A stretch of DNA of 9,929 nt from Bacteroidota bacterium (GCA_023427845.1 JAEYZX010000035.1:1-9929); one strand, 5' to 3'. Shown: positions 1-6,797, numbered from the stretch's first letter. The notes: generated by a model not told the origin, from the sequence alone. Program-made: numbers and translations.

Positions 1-1
1 G

Positions 2-229
2 CTCGACAATGAAACCGATCCCGAGAAAATATTTACGGGACTTGAATCGTTTGAGGATATTGCCGTTGGTTCGGGTTTCGGACTGCGGTATGATTTTAAC
101 TTCTTTGTGGTCCGCCTCGACATGGGATTCAAAACCTACAACCCTGCTGAAGATTCAGGAAAGAAGTGGTTCCGGGATTACAATTTCTCGAACTCTGTCC
201 TAAATATCGGTATTAATTACCCGTTCTAG
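2..229 (+). CDS. C-terminal end of a BamA/TamA-like outer-membrane beta-barrel protein (partial)
   Basis: The frame is open from the left edge to a TAG stop and gives 75 residues; the 5' part lies outside the window. The visible piece reads as the last strands of an Omp85-superfamily (surface antigen, Pfam Bac_surface_Ag) barrel: a VGSGFGLRYDF stretch, then FFVVRLDMGFKTYNP, a conserved Trp, and an end in LNIGINYPF. A terminal Phe with alternating hydrophobic residues is the usual beta-signal recognised by the BAM machinery. In flavobacteria this ending is typical of TamL/BamA-like proteins that insert or assemble outer-membrane proteins. With only the C-terminus visible, the POTRA region cannot be examined, so TamL cannot be told from BamA or another paralogue. 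It lies 45 bp upstream of fbaA, which has its own promoter-like box. Confidence 0.8.
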   Translation, partial: LDNETDPEKIFTGLESFEDIAVGSGFGLRYDFNFFVVRLDMGFKTYNPAEDSGKKWFRDYNFSNSVLNIGINYPF

Positions 230-241
230 TTTTTAAATTAT

Positions 242-249
242 TAATTTTG
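242..249 (+). promoter_or_regulatory. Candidate Bacteroidota -7 box upstream of fbaA
   Basis: TAATTTTG fits the Bacteroidota sigma-A -7 consensus TAnnTTTG exactly and lies 25 bp before the fbaA ATG, leaving a short AT-rich leader. No clear TTTG -33 box is seen 17-23 bp upstream. It suggests that fbaA is transcribed independently of the outer-membrane protein gene before it. The match is short, so chance occurrence in AT-rich DNA is possible. Confidence 0.5.
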
Positions 250-274
250 TAGTCTTCAATTTAAATTCAATCCA

Positions 275-1342
275 ATGGCGCATAATATAAAACCAGGCGT
301 GGCAACAGGTGATCAGGTACAGGAAATTTTCCGGTACGCAAAGGAAAAAGGCTTTGCACTTCCGGCGGTCAATGTTACCGGATCGAGTACTATAAATGGC
401 GTGCTTGAAACCGCAGCCAAATTGAAGTCGCCGGTAATCATCCAATTTTCAAATGGTGGCGCTGCATTCAATGCTGGCAAAGGTTTGTCTAACGAAAATG
501 AAAAAGCGGCCATCGCGGGTGGAATCGCCGGTGCCAAGCACATTCATACTTTAGCCGAGGTTTACGGCGCAACGGTAATTTTGCACACCGACCATTGCGC
601 AAAGAAATTACTCCCTTGGCTTGACGGACTTCTAGATGCATCCGAAAAGCATTTTGCCGAGACCGGAAAGCCTTTGTACAGTTCGCATATGATCGATTTG
701 TCGGAAGAACCGATTGAAGAAAATATCGAAATCTGCAAAAAGTATCTTGAGCGGATGAGCAAAATGGGGATGACGCTCGAAATCGAACTCGGGATCACGG
801 GTGGCGAAGAAGACGGCGTAGACAATACCGATGTCGATAACTCGAAATTATATACGCAACCCGAAGAAGTGGCTTATGCGTATGAGGAATTACTTAAGGT
901 GAGTCCGCGTTTCACAATTGCAGCCGCATTCGGAAACGTTCACGGGGTTTACAAACCGGGAAATGTGAAACTCACTCCGATCATCCTTAAAAATTCGCAG
1001 GAATACGTACAGCAGAAATTTGGTACCGGTCACAATCCGATCGATTTTGTGTTCCATGGCGGATCGGGATCGACGGTTGAGGAAATCCGCGAGGCCATCG
1101 GTTATGGCGTCATCAAGATGAACATCGATACCGATTTGCAGTTTGCGTTTACCGAAGGCATCCGCGATTACATCGTCTCAAAAGTCGACTATCTAAAAAC
1201 ACAGATCGGAAGTCCGGATGGAGAAGATTCTCCTAATAAAAAGCATTACGACCCGCGAAAATGGATACGCGAAGGCGAGCTGACCTTCAACAAAAGGCTT
1301 GAACAGGCTTTCGCCGATTTGAATAACGTAAACACACTTTAA
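275..1342 (+). CDS. fbaA: Class II fructose-bisphosphate aldolase (zinc-dependent)
   Basis: Cytosolic enzyme that reversibly cleaves fructose 1,6-bisphosphate to dihydroxyacetone phosphate and glyceraldehyde 3-phosphate in glycolysis and gluconeogenesis. The 355-residue length matches the class IIA (E. coli FbaA-like) group. Key residues sit at a constant offset of 3 from E. coli numbering: catalytic Asp106 and zinc ligand His107 in HTDHC, Glu171 in the LEIELG segment, His223 in NVHGVYKPGN, His261 in the HGGSGS phosphate-binding loop, and Asn283 in NIDTD. The ATG follows an AT-rich leader without a Shine-Dalgarno sequence, as is usual in this phylum, and the N-terminus (MAHNIKPGVATGDQV) is a normal family start. 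accD follows 78 bp downstream, probably on the same transcript since no terminator is seen between them. No truncation or missing active-site residue. Confidence 0.97.
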   Translation: MAHNIKPGVATGDQVQEIFRYAKEKGFALPAVNVTGSSTINGVLETAAKLKSPVIIQFSNGGAAFNAGKGLSNENEKAAIAGGIAGAKHIHTLAEVYGATVILHTDHCAKKLLPWLDGLLDASEKHFAETGKPLYSSHMIDLSEEPIEENIEICKKYLERMSKMGMTLEIELGITGGEEDGVDNTDVDNSKLYTQPEEVAYAYEELLKVSPRFTIAAAFGNVHGVYKPGNVKLTPIILKNSQEYVQQKFGTGHNPIDFVFHGGSGSTVEEIREAIGYGVIKMNIDTDLQFAFTEGIRDYIVSKVDYLKTQIGSPDGEDSPNKKHYDPRKWIREGELTFNKRLEQAFADLNNVNTL

Positions 1343-1415
1343 TTGACGATGAAAATCGATAATGGATAATTTCCGTTGTCGTTTCATTGTTGATTTTAAT
1401 TATCAATTCTCAATT
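1341..1415. repeat. Imperfect inverted repeat in the fbaA-accD gap
   Basis: AATTGA at 1341-1346 is mirrored by TCAATT at 1410-1415. Inside, GAAAATCGATAATG (1351-1364) is partly complementary to CATTGTTGATTTTA (1385-1398), sharing AAAATC and AATG arms. The roughly 20 bp centre is unpaired. The right arm is longer because of an extra AATTATC-type unit. It fills almost the whole 78 bp gap, begins at the last bases of the fbaA stop codon and ends just before the accD start. No T-tract follows, so it does not look like an intrinsic terminator. It may be a dispersed intergenic repeat or an mRNA hairpin between the two cistrons. Confidence 0.5.
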
Positions 1416-1420
1416 AGCTT

Positions 1421-2275
1421 ATGGCTTGGTTTAAAAGAACGCAAAAAGGAATACAGACTGCGACCGAAGATAAAAAAGATGTTCCTAAAGGTTTGTGGTA
1501 CAAATCCCCGACCGGAAAAATAATCGATGCGGAAGAACTCGCACGGAATTTATATGTGAGTCCTGAAGATGATTTTCATGTGCGCATTGGCAGCAAGGAA
1601 TACTTTGAAATATTGTTCGATAATAACGAATTCGAAGAACTTGATAAAAACATCACTTCAAAAGACCCACTGAATTTTGAGGATACTAAAAAATATTCCG
1701 ATCGTTTAAAAGAAGCGATGGACAAAACGCAGTTGAAAGATGCGGTGCGTACAGGAGTCGGAAAATCGAAAGGAAAGGAAATCGTGATCTGTTGTATGGA
1801 TTTTGCGTTTATCGGCGGATCGATGGGAGCCGTTGTGGGCGAGAAAATTGCGCGCGGAATTGACTATTCGATCAAAAATAATGTGCCATTCTTAATGATT
1901 TCAAAATCGGGTGGCGCCAGGATGATGGAGGCGGCCTATTCACTGATGCAGCTAGCGAAAACATCGGCAAAACTCGCGCAGCTTTCGGATGCGAAGATCC
2001 CGTATATTTCACTTTGTACCGATCCTACTACGGGCGGAACCACCGCTTCGTATGCGATGTTGGGCGACATCAATATTTCGGAACCAGGCGCTTTGATTGG
2101 ATTTGCAGGTCCCCGCGTTGTAAAAGATACAACCGGAAAAGACTTACCGAAAGGATTCCAGACAGCCGAGTTTGTACTCGAACACGGATTTTTGGATTTT
2201 ATTACGCCCCGTAAAGAACTCAAAAACAAGATAAATTTATATCTCGACCTGATCACAAACAGTCCGATACGATAA
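1421..2275 (+). CDS. accD: Acetyl-CoA carboxylase carboxyltransferase subunit beta, without zinc ribbon
   Basis: With AccA it forms the carboxyltransferase that moves CO2 from carboxybiotin-AccB to acetyl-CoA, making malonyl-CoA for fatty-acid synthesis. The 284 residues align along the family: KDPLNFEDTKKYSDRL (about 81-96), DFAFIGGSMGAVVGEKIARG (about 127-146), SKSGGARMMEA with its oxyanion-type Gly-Gly (about 161-171), SLCTDPTTGGTTASYAMLGD, and EPGALIGFAGPRV. The N-terminal region is odd. E. coli AccD has a four-Cys zinc ribbon, but the aligned segment here (KSPTGK, 28-33, and YVSPEDD, 45-51) has Ser, Thr or acidic residues in place of every Cys. The first cysteines occur only in VICCMDF (about 122-128). 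From memory this is usual for Flavobacteriia, so it is a lineage trait and not damage. The only reasonable start is this ATG. An intrinsic terminator follows 19 bp after the stop. Confidence 0.96.
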   Translation: MAWFKRTQKGIQTATEDKKDVPKGLWYKSPTGKIIDAEELARNLYVSPEDDFHVRIGSKEYFEILFDNNEFEELDKNITSKDPLNFEDTKKYSDRLKEAMDKTQLKDAVRTGVGKSKGKEIVICCMDFAFIGGSMGAVVGEKIARGIDYSIKNNVPFLMISKSGGARMMEAAYSLMQLAKTSAKLAQLSDAKIPYISLCTDPTTGGTTASYAMLGDINISEPGALIGFAGPRVVKDTTGKDLPKGFQTAEFVLEHGFLDFITPRKELKNKINLYLDLITNSPIR

Positions 2276-2294
2276 TACTTGATTTTTTTATTAG

Positions 2295-2324
2295 CGGTCA
2301 CTGATTTCAGTGGCCGTTTTTTTT
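2295..2324 (+). terminator. Rho-independent terminator after accD
   Basis: A 9 bp stem pairs CGGTCACTG (2295-2303) with CAGTGGCCG (2308-2316), with one G-T pair and a 4-base ATTT loop, followed directly by eight T (2317-2324). It closes the fbaA-accD unit. On the minus strand the same hairpin is not followed by T, so it should act in one direction only and is unlikely to serve the converging permease gene. Confidence 0.9.
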
Positions 2325-2610
2325 GTGCTGAATTATTGTCGAATTGCGACATTTTGTATCGGAATATATCTAAGAACCTGCGAAGTCTTAGACCTCCGAG
2401 GTTTAAAAGATAAAAAATCAGTAAACATTACACTACAGAAAAACCATCCCAATAGTTAAATCGGTGTTTTCTAAATGATCACAAACTAACGTAATGGCAC
2501 CTTAGTATCAGGGATGAACCGGCGGGTGAGGAAAGCGAGTTGCCTAAAATCATTCATCGGCGAAATATAGAAGAAAAGTGTATTGTCAGGCCTGCAGCTA
2601 GTGGCCCAAA
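2325..2610. other. Non-coding gap between the convergent accD and permease genes
   Basis: No supported gene lies in these 286 bases. A small TGTCG/CGACA hairpin (2337-2351) follows the accD terminator and is trailed by four T, making it at best a weak second terminator. A palindromic repeat lies at 2375-2403 and is described separately. The rest (about 2410-2610) shows no recognisable motif, and I see no T-tract terminator for the permease gene on the minus strand. A frame opening at 2540 on the plus strand runs into the antisense of the permease and has no family-like features. Confidence 0.6.
2375..2403. repeat. 29 bp imperfect palindrome with an ACCTCCGAGGT core unit
   Basis: AACCT (2375-2379) is mirrored by AGGTT (2399-2403). 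Across the 29 bases 11 of 14 opposing positions pair, around a central T at 2389. The right half contains its own near-palindrome ACCTCCGAGGT (2392-2402), and the left half is a diverged inverted copy (AACCTGCGAAGTCT). No T-tract follows. From memory, similar 'cctccgaggt / gcgaagtct' palindromes recur between genes in flavobacterial genomes, so a dispersed repeat is likely; that recurrence cannot be shown from this window. Confidence 0.6.
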
Positions 2611-3861
2611 TCACATTCCTGTCCGAATGGCTTCAACGGGATCGAGTCGCGATGCCGAGATTGCCGGCAGGATACCCGAAATTAGTCCGATGAAGGCAGC
2701 CAATGAAGTCCCGAAAATGATATTGCCCGCACTCAGTACAAACTCAAAATCGAGCAGGTTGGTCATCATATAGGCAATAATCCAAACCAACAATATCCCA
2801 ACCGCGCCGCCAAGCACACAAAGGATTACGGCTTCAAAAAGGAATTGAAAAAGTATAAAACGGTTTTTGGCGCCAAGCGATTTCTGGATTCCGATGAGAT
2901 TCGTCCGTTCCTTGACCGATACGAACATGATATTCGCAATCCCGAATCCGCCCACGAGCAGTGAAAACCCGCTGATGATCCAGCCTACAAAATTCATCTG
3001 CCCGATCAAGCCATCAATTAAATCGGTCAATCCGGAAAATACATTGATGAAAAAATTACTGTCATCATCGCTTTTGATTCCGCGGAAACTTTTGAGCTTT
3101 TGGGTAAGTTCGGCTTTGAATGCTTCCATATCGACACCTTTCTCAGGTTTGATAATGATCACGGGCGTCATTGAGTCATTATTGTCGCCGTAAAGCCGAC
3201 GCAAAAAATTTACCGGAATGAAAACCGAGGTATCGTGGCTGTCTCCAAACATTCCGCTACCCTGCTTTTTGACAACGCCAATAACCGTGAGTCTTTGGCC
3301 ATACATCCTGACTTTTTTGTCGATCGGATTACTGTCGCCAAACAAATTTTTGGCAACCTCATGCCCGATTACGATTACGGGCGCGCCTGAGTGCGATTCC
3401 GATTCGTTGTAAAACCTTCCCTGGTCGAATTCGAGTCCCTGAATATCGATGAATTCGTACGATACAGGAACGACATTAAGATCGGTCACGGTTTCAGATT
3501 CGAATTTTATTGACTCCCGTTGAACGAATAACTGAAATCCCATGCTTTGAACATCGTTCATCGAATTTTTTAAATGTTCGTATTCTTCGTAGGTAACATC
3601 TGGAAATTGCTCGCGTTTCCAAAGTGGGATATCGGTTGGCCCAAATGAAAACCGCATCAGGTAGATCGTGTTTTTATCGAGGCTGCTCAGGTCTTTCTGA
3701 ATTTTCTTGTCGAGCGAATCGACAGCAGCAAGTACGGCAATTATCGAAAAAATCCCAATCGTGACGCCAAGCAATGACAGTAAAGTACGCAGCTTATTGT
3801 TGCGCAATGCATTCATAGCAAAACCGAAACTCTCCTTAAGAAGCCGAAAGTATAGAAGCAT
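2611..3861 (-). CDS. ABC transporter permease, MacB/FtsX family
   Basis: Inner-membrane permease of the type VII (MacB/LolCE/FtsX-like) ABC class, which couples cytoplasmic ATP hydrolysis to work in the periplasm such as efflux or lipoprotein release. The 416 residues show the family plan: an N-terminal TM helix (about 27-47, in a LLSLLGVTIGIFSIIAVLAAVDSL context), a large periplasmic MacB_PCD domain (about 50-285), then the FtsX domain with three TM helices (about 291-314, 335-362, 378-402). Conserved marks are SVKERTNLIGIQKSLGAKNR between TM2 and TM3 and the terminal ASRLDPVEAIRTGM. No ATP-binding domain is fused (MacB proper carries one at its N-terminus) and no ATPase or membrane-fusion gene is adjacent here. 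The substrate cannot be inferred. It converges with accD and diverges from purH; no TAnnTTTG box was found upstream. Confidence 0.93.
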   Translation of the reverse strand: MLLYFRLLKESFGFAMNALRNNKLRTLLSLLGVTIGIFSIIAVLAAVDSLDKKIQKDLSSLDKNTIYLMRFSFGPTDIPLWKREQFPDVTYEEYEHLKNSMNDVQSMGFQLFVQRESIKFESETVTDLNVVPVSYEFIDIQGLEFDQGRFYNESESHSGAPVIVIGHEVAKNLFGDSNPIDKKVRMYGQRLTVIGVVKKQGSGMFGDSHDTSVFIPVNFLRRLYGDNNDSMTPVIIIKPEKGVDMEAFKAELTQKLKSFRGIKSDDDSNFFINVFSGLTDLIDGLIGQMNFVGWIISGFSLLVGGFGIANIMFVSVKERTNLIGIQKSLGAKNRFILFQFLFEAVILCVLGGAVGILLVWIIAYMMTNLLDFEFVLSAGNIIFGTSLAAFIGLISGILPAISASRLDPVEAIRTGM

Positions 3862-3929
3862 AAACGGGAATTAGATCGTAAAAATCTTAATTTTTTCGGC
3901 AATATCCTAGATAAACAAGACCACTATGT

Positions 3930-3949
3930 ACATAAATTTTCACGAATTT
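3930..3949. repeat. Left arm of an AATTCGTG-type inverted repeat pair
   Basis: The 20 bases ACATAAATTTTCACGAATTT are the reverse complement, apart from one indel and one mismatch, of AAATTCGTGAAATTTGTGT starting at 4100. From memory, CACGAATTT-type strings are common intergenic repeats in Flavobacterium and relatives. Confidence 0.6.
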
Positions 3950-4099
3950 CTTTCTTACTGCATAATATGAGGCATGTTGTTGCCGCGAACCGTAATCACA
4001 TTTACAATTCTGTACCGAACTGCGTATTTCATCCGGAAAATAATACGAAAATTAAAGCCCGTTAATTATTCACATACCCCCGCTTGGACACTCATAAAT

Positions 4100-4126
4100 A
4101 AATTCGTGAAATTTGTGTAATTCGTG
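4100..4126. repeat. Right arm of an AATTCGTG-type repeat, with a tandem second copy
   Basis: AAATTCGTGAAATTT (4100-4114) is the inverted partner of 3930-3949. It is followed by a second partial copy, AATTCGTGG (4119-4127), so the unit occurs twice in direct orientation here. It ends about 33 bp upstream of the purH -7 box and lies outside the preferred purH reading frame. Confidence 0.6.
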
Positions 4127-4159
4127 GCTGATTTCTCCCATCAAATACATCCAAAAACT

Positions 4160-4167
4160 TACTTTTG
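4160..4167 (+). promoter_or_regulatory. Bacteroidota -7 box for purH
   Basis: TACTTTTG matches TAnnTTTG exactly and lies 19 bp before the ATG at 4187, in the typical flavobacterial context TTACTTTTGCA. No good -33 TTTG is seen at the expected distance. Its position inside the upstream extension of the purH frame argues that the in-frame ATG at 4124 is not the translation start. Confidence 0.65.
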
Positions 4168-4186
4168 CAACTTATACACAACTACA

Positions 4187-5713
4187 ATGAACACACAAAA
4201 ACCTATCAAATCGGCGCTGATTTCAGTCTTTTCAAAAGAAGGTCTTGAGCCAATCGTTCGCAAACTACACGACCAAAATGTTACCTTTTACTCCACCGGC
4301 GGGACGCAGGAATTTATCGAAAGCCTCGGAATTCCGGTTGTTGCGGTCGAAGATGTTACGTCGTATCCTTCAATCCTGGGCGGACGCGTAAAAACGCTTC
4401 ATCCAAAAATTTTCGGCGGAATTTTAAACCGCCAGGATCACGAGGGTGATGTGCAGCAAATGACCGAATATGACCTACCACAGATTGATCTGGTGATTGT
4501 CGATTTGTATCCGTTCGAAAAAACGGTCGCATCGGGCGCGAATGAAGCAGACATCATCGAAAAAATCGACATCGGCGGAATTTCATTGATCCGTGCCGCC
4601 GCGAAAAATTTCAAGGATACCGTAATCGTGCCGTCGGTGCACCAATATTCAAAACTGCTGAATCTGATCACCGAACAAAACGGCGCAACGACATTGGCCG
4701 ACCGTAGATCGTTTGCGACACAGGCGTTCCACGTTTCTTCTCATTATGATACCGCGATATTCAATTACTTCAATAATGACGATACGTATTACAAACAAAG
4801 CATCAGCAACGGCCAGGTCTTGCGTTATGGCGAAAACCCGCACCAAAAAGGCTTTTTCTTTGGCGATTTTGATGCGATGTTCAAAAAACTGAACGGAAAA
4901 GAGCTTTCATACAATAACTTGCTTGATGTGGATGCGGCGGTCAATTTGATGTGCGATTTCAAGCATGATGATCCCACGTTTGCGATCTTGAAGCACAACA
5001 ATGCATGCGGACTAGCAACACGCGGCACGATGAAAGAAGCGTATCTCGATGCTTTGGCAGCCGATCCGACCTCGGCTTTTGGAGGAGTATTGATTGCGAA
5101 TGGCACTATAGACAAGGAAACTGCGACCGAAATCAGTACGCTTTTTTGCGAAGTAGTGATAGCGCCGTCATTTGACGATGACGCTGTTACAATCTTAAGC
5201 GAAAAGAAAAACCGGATTATTTTGGCCCAAAATGATGTGGCGTTGCCTGAAACCCAGGTCCGCACTTGTTTGAATGGAATTCTGGTTCAGGATAAAAACA
5301 ACATAGTCGACAATAAGGAGCATTTAAAGACCGTTACAGTTACTTCGCCAACTGAGGACGAGGTTGCCGATTTGCTGTTTGCCTCCCGGATTTGCAAGCA
5401 CACAAAATCGAATACGATTGTATTTGCAAAAAACCGTCAATTGATTGCTTCGGGCACTGGTCAGACCTCACGTGTAGATGCCTTGAAACAGGCAATTGAA
5501 AAGGCAATAAATTTTGGGTTCGATTTGAACGGAGCGGTTATGGCAAGCGATGCATTTTTCCCATTCCCTGACTGTGTTGAAATCGCAAAAAACGCAGGGA
5601 TTACGGCTGTTATTCAGCCCGGTGGATCGATAAAGGACGAACTCAGCATCGAATATTGCAACCAAAATAAAGTTGCGATGGTATTTACCGGCACACGTCA
5701 TTTCAAACATTAA
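4187..5713 (+). CDS. purH: Bifunctional AICAR formyltransferase / IMP cyclohydrolase
   Basis: Catalyses the last two steps of de novo purine synthesis: formylation of AICAR with 10-formyl-THF, then ring closure to IMP. The 508 residues hold both domains. The N-terminal MGS-like IMP cyclohydrolase (about 1-195) has FYSTGGT (34-40) and GGRVKTLHPKIFGGIL (65-80). The AICARFT domain follows, with YGENPHQ (214-220), KHNNACG carrying the catalytic Lys-His (269-275), CKHTKSNTIV (403-412), SGTGQTSRVDA, SDAFFPFPD (454-462) and QPGGSIKD. The canonical KHNNPCG has Ala for Pro here, which I recall as usual in Bacteroidota. The frame extends upstream to an ATG at 4124, but those 21 extra residues (MADFSHQ...) do not resemble the family, overlap the repeat and the -7 box, and are rejected. 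mreB follows after 55 bp with its own promoter-like box. Confidence 0.96.
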   Translation: MNTQKPIKSALISVFSKEGLEPIVRKLHDQNVTFYSTGGTQEFIESLGIPVVAVEDVTSYPSILGGRVKTLHPKIFGGILNRQDHEGDVQQMTEYDLPQIDLVIVDLYPFEKTVASGANEADIIEKIDIGGISLIRAAAKNFKDTVIVPSVHQYSKLLNLITEQNGATTLADRRSFATQAFHVSSHYDTAIFNYFNNDDTYYKQSISNGQVLRYGENPHQKGFFFGDFDAMFKKLNGKELSYNNLLDVDAAVNLMCDFKHDDPTFAILKHNNACGLATRGTMKEAYLDALAADPTSAFGGVLIANGTIDKETATEISTLFCEVVIAPSFDDDAVTILSEKKNRIILAQNDVALPETQVRTCLNGILVQDKNNIVDNKEHLKTVTVTSPTEDEVADLLFASRICKHTKSNTIVFAKNRQLIASGTGQTSRVDALKQAIEKAINFGFDLNGAVMASDAFFPFPDCVEIAKNAGITAVIQPGGSIKDELSIEYCNQNKVAMVFTGTRHFKH

Positions 5714-5719
5714 TTTGTT

Positions 5720-5727
5720 TAACTTTG
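5720..5727 (+). promoter_or_regulatory. Candidate Bacteroidota -7 box for the mre cluster
   Basis: TAACTTTG matches TAnnTTTG and lies 7 bp after the purH stop and 41 bp before the mreB ATG. A near copy (TAATTTG) overlaps the purH stop codon at 5711-5717. No -33 box is evident. It would let the rod-shape genes be transcribed independently of purH. Readthrough from purH is also possible, since no terminator is seen between them. Confidence 0.5.
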
Positions 5728-5768
5728 TGGCTAACATTTTTTTAACTATTTAAACCCCTAAAAAACTT

Positions 5769-6797
5769 ATGGGATTTTTTGATTTCATGACCGAGGATAT
5801 CGCTATAGACCTTGGTACGGCTAACACGCTGATCATCCACAATGACAAAGTTGTCATCGACAGTCCGTCGATTGTTGCCCGTGACAGGGTGTCTGGTAAG
5901 ATAATCGCCGTCGGAAAGGAAGCGAATATGATGCAGGGAAAAACCCATGAAAACATAAAAACCATAAGACCGTTGAAAGACGGTGTCATTGCTGATTTTG
6001 ACGCATCTGAAAAGATGATCAGTCTTTTCATAAAGAGCATTCCGGCGTTGAAAAAAAGAATGTTTACGCCTGCGTTGCGAATGGTGGTTTGCATACCATC
6101 GGGCATTACCGAAGTGGAGATGCGTGCGGTAAAAGAATCGTGTGAGCGCGTAAACGGAAAGGAAGTTTATCTTATCCACGAACCAATGGCAGCGGCTATC
6201 GGAATCGGAATCGACATCATGCAGCCTAAAGGTAACATGATTGTTGATATCGGTGGTGGTACGACAGAAATTGCGGTTATCGCTTTGGGCGGAATCGTAT
6301 GCGACAAGTCGGTGAAGATTGCAGGAGACGTTTTCACGAACGACATCGTATATTATATGCGTACGCAGCACAACCTTTTCGTTGGTGAAAGTACAGCAGA
6401 AAAAATCAAGATTTCAATTGGGGCAGCACTTGAGGAACTTGAAACTCCGCCAGATGACATGTCGGTTCAGGGTCGTGATTTGTTGACAGGGAAACCCAAA
6501 CAGGTCGATGTTTCGTATCGCGAGATTGCAAAAGCGCTCGACAAATCGATTCAGCGAATAGAGGATGCCGTAATGGAAACCTTATCGCAGACTCCGCCTG
6601 AACTTGCTGCCGATATCTACAACACCGGAATTTATCTCGCGGGCGGTGGATCGATGCTTCGCGGTCTCGACAAACGAATTTCACAAAAAACCGACCTTCC
6701 CGTTTACATTGCCGAAGATCCGCTGCGTGCAGTTGTTCGCGGAACCGGAATGGCGCTCAAGAACATCCCGAAATTCAGAAGCATACTTATAAAATAA
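5769..6797 (+). CDS. mreB: Rod shape-determining actin homologue MreB
   Basis: ATP-dependent actin-like protein that polymerises on the inner face of the cytoplasmic membrane and guides the elongasome. The 342 residues are the usual family length. The actin-fold nucleotide motifs are present in order: phosphate-1 IDLGTANT (13-20), phosphate-2 DIGGGTTE (160-167), the EKIK segment (211-214), and adenosine-binding LAGGGSMLRGLD (290-301). HEPMAAAIG (137-145) is also conserved. The start MGFFDFMTEDIAIDLGT is the normal short N-terminus; there is no amphipathic N-terminal helix like that of E. coli MreB beyond the hydrophobic GFFDF. It heads the mreB-mreC-mreD-mrdA set, with 89 bp containing a strong inverted repeat before mreC. 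Confidence 0.97.
   Translation: MGFFDFMTEDIAIDLGTANTLIIHNDKVVIDSPSIVARDRVSGKIIAVGKEANMMQGKTHENIKTIRPLKDGVIADFDASEKMISLFIKSIPALKKRMFTPALRMVVCIPSGITEVEMRAVKESCERVNGKEVYLIHEPMAAAIGIGIDIMQPKGNMIVDIGGGTTEIAVIALGGIVCDKSVKIAGDVFTNDIVYYMRTQHNLFVGESTAEKIKISIGAALEELETPPDDMSVQGRDLLTGKPKQVDVSYREIAKALDKSIQRIEDAVMETLSQTPPELAADIYNTGIYLAGGGSMLRGLDKRISQKTDLPVYIAEDPLRAVVRGTGMALKNIPKFRSILIK

Larger units (their letters stand above)
3862..4186. other. Divergent intergenic region between the permease gene and purH
   Basis: These 325 bases separate two oppositely directed genes. They hold an inverted pair of AATTCGTG-type repeats (3930-3949 and 4100-4126) and the purH -7 box at 4160-4167. Between the repeats lie only very short frames: 32 codons on the plus strand from 3967, and a 25-codon frame on the minus strand. 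Neither has recognisable similarity or a start context. No promoter consensus was seen for the permease gene on the minus strand. Confidence 0.6.

Noticed and set aside
215..245. -33 TTTG element for the fbaA promoter
   Set aside because: No TTTG or TTG occurs at a suitable spacing upstream of 242; the same absence holds for the purH and mreB boxes, so only the -7 boxes are reported.
269..275. Shine-Dalgarno sites before fbaA and the other genes
   Set aside because: No AGGAGG-like string at the right distance; leaders are AT-rich, as is usual for Bacteroidota.
2337..2351. TGTCG/CGACA hairpin as an independent terminator
   Set aside because: A 5 bp stem followed by only four T is weak, and it lies just after a much better terminator; kept only as a note in the gap entry.
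2581..2600. GGCC...GGCC symmetry as a terminator for the permease gene
   Set aside because: Only four base pairs would form, the inner positions do not pair, and no T-tract follows on the minus strand.
2540..2773. 77-codon plus-strand frame
   Set aside because: Most of it is antisense to the 3' end of the permease gene and its composition shows no protein family features.
3967..4065. Possible 32-codon plus-strand gene (MRHVVAANRN...) between the repeats upstream of purH
   Set aside because: Too short, no family resemblance, no promoter or start context, and overlapping short frames exist on the other strand; it looks like chance.
5742..6371. Long minus-strand frame of 209 codons over mreB
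   Set aside because: Rich in His, Arg, Asn and Phe with no domain features; it is the complementary-strand shadow of mreB, whose identity is certain.
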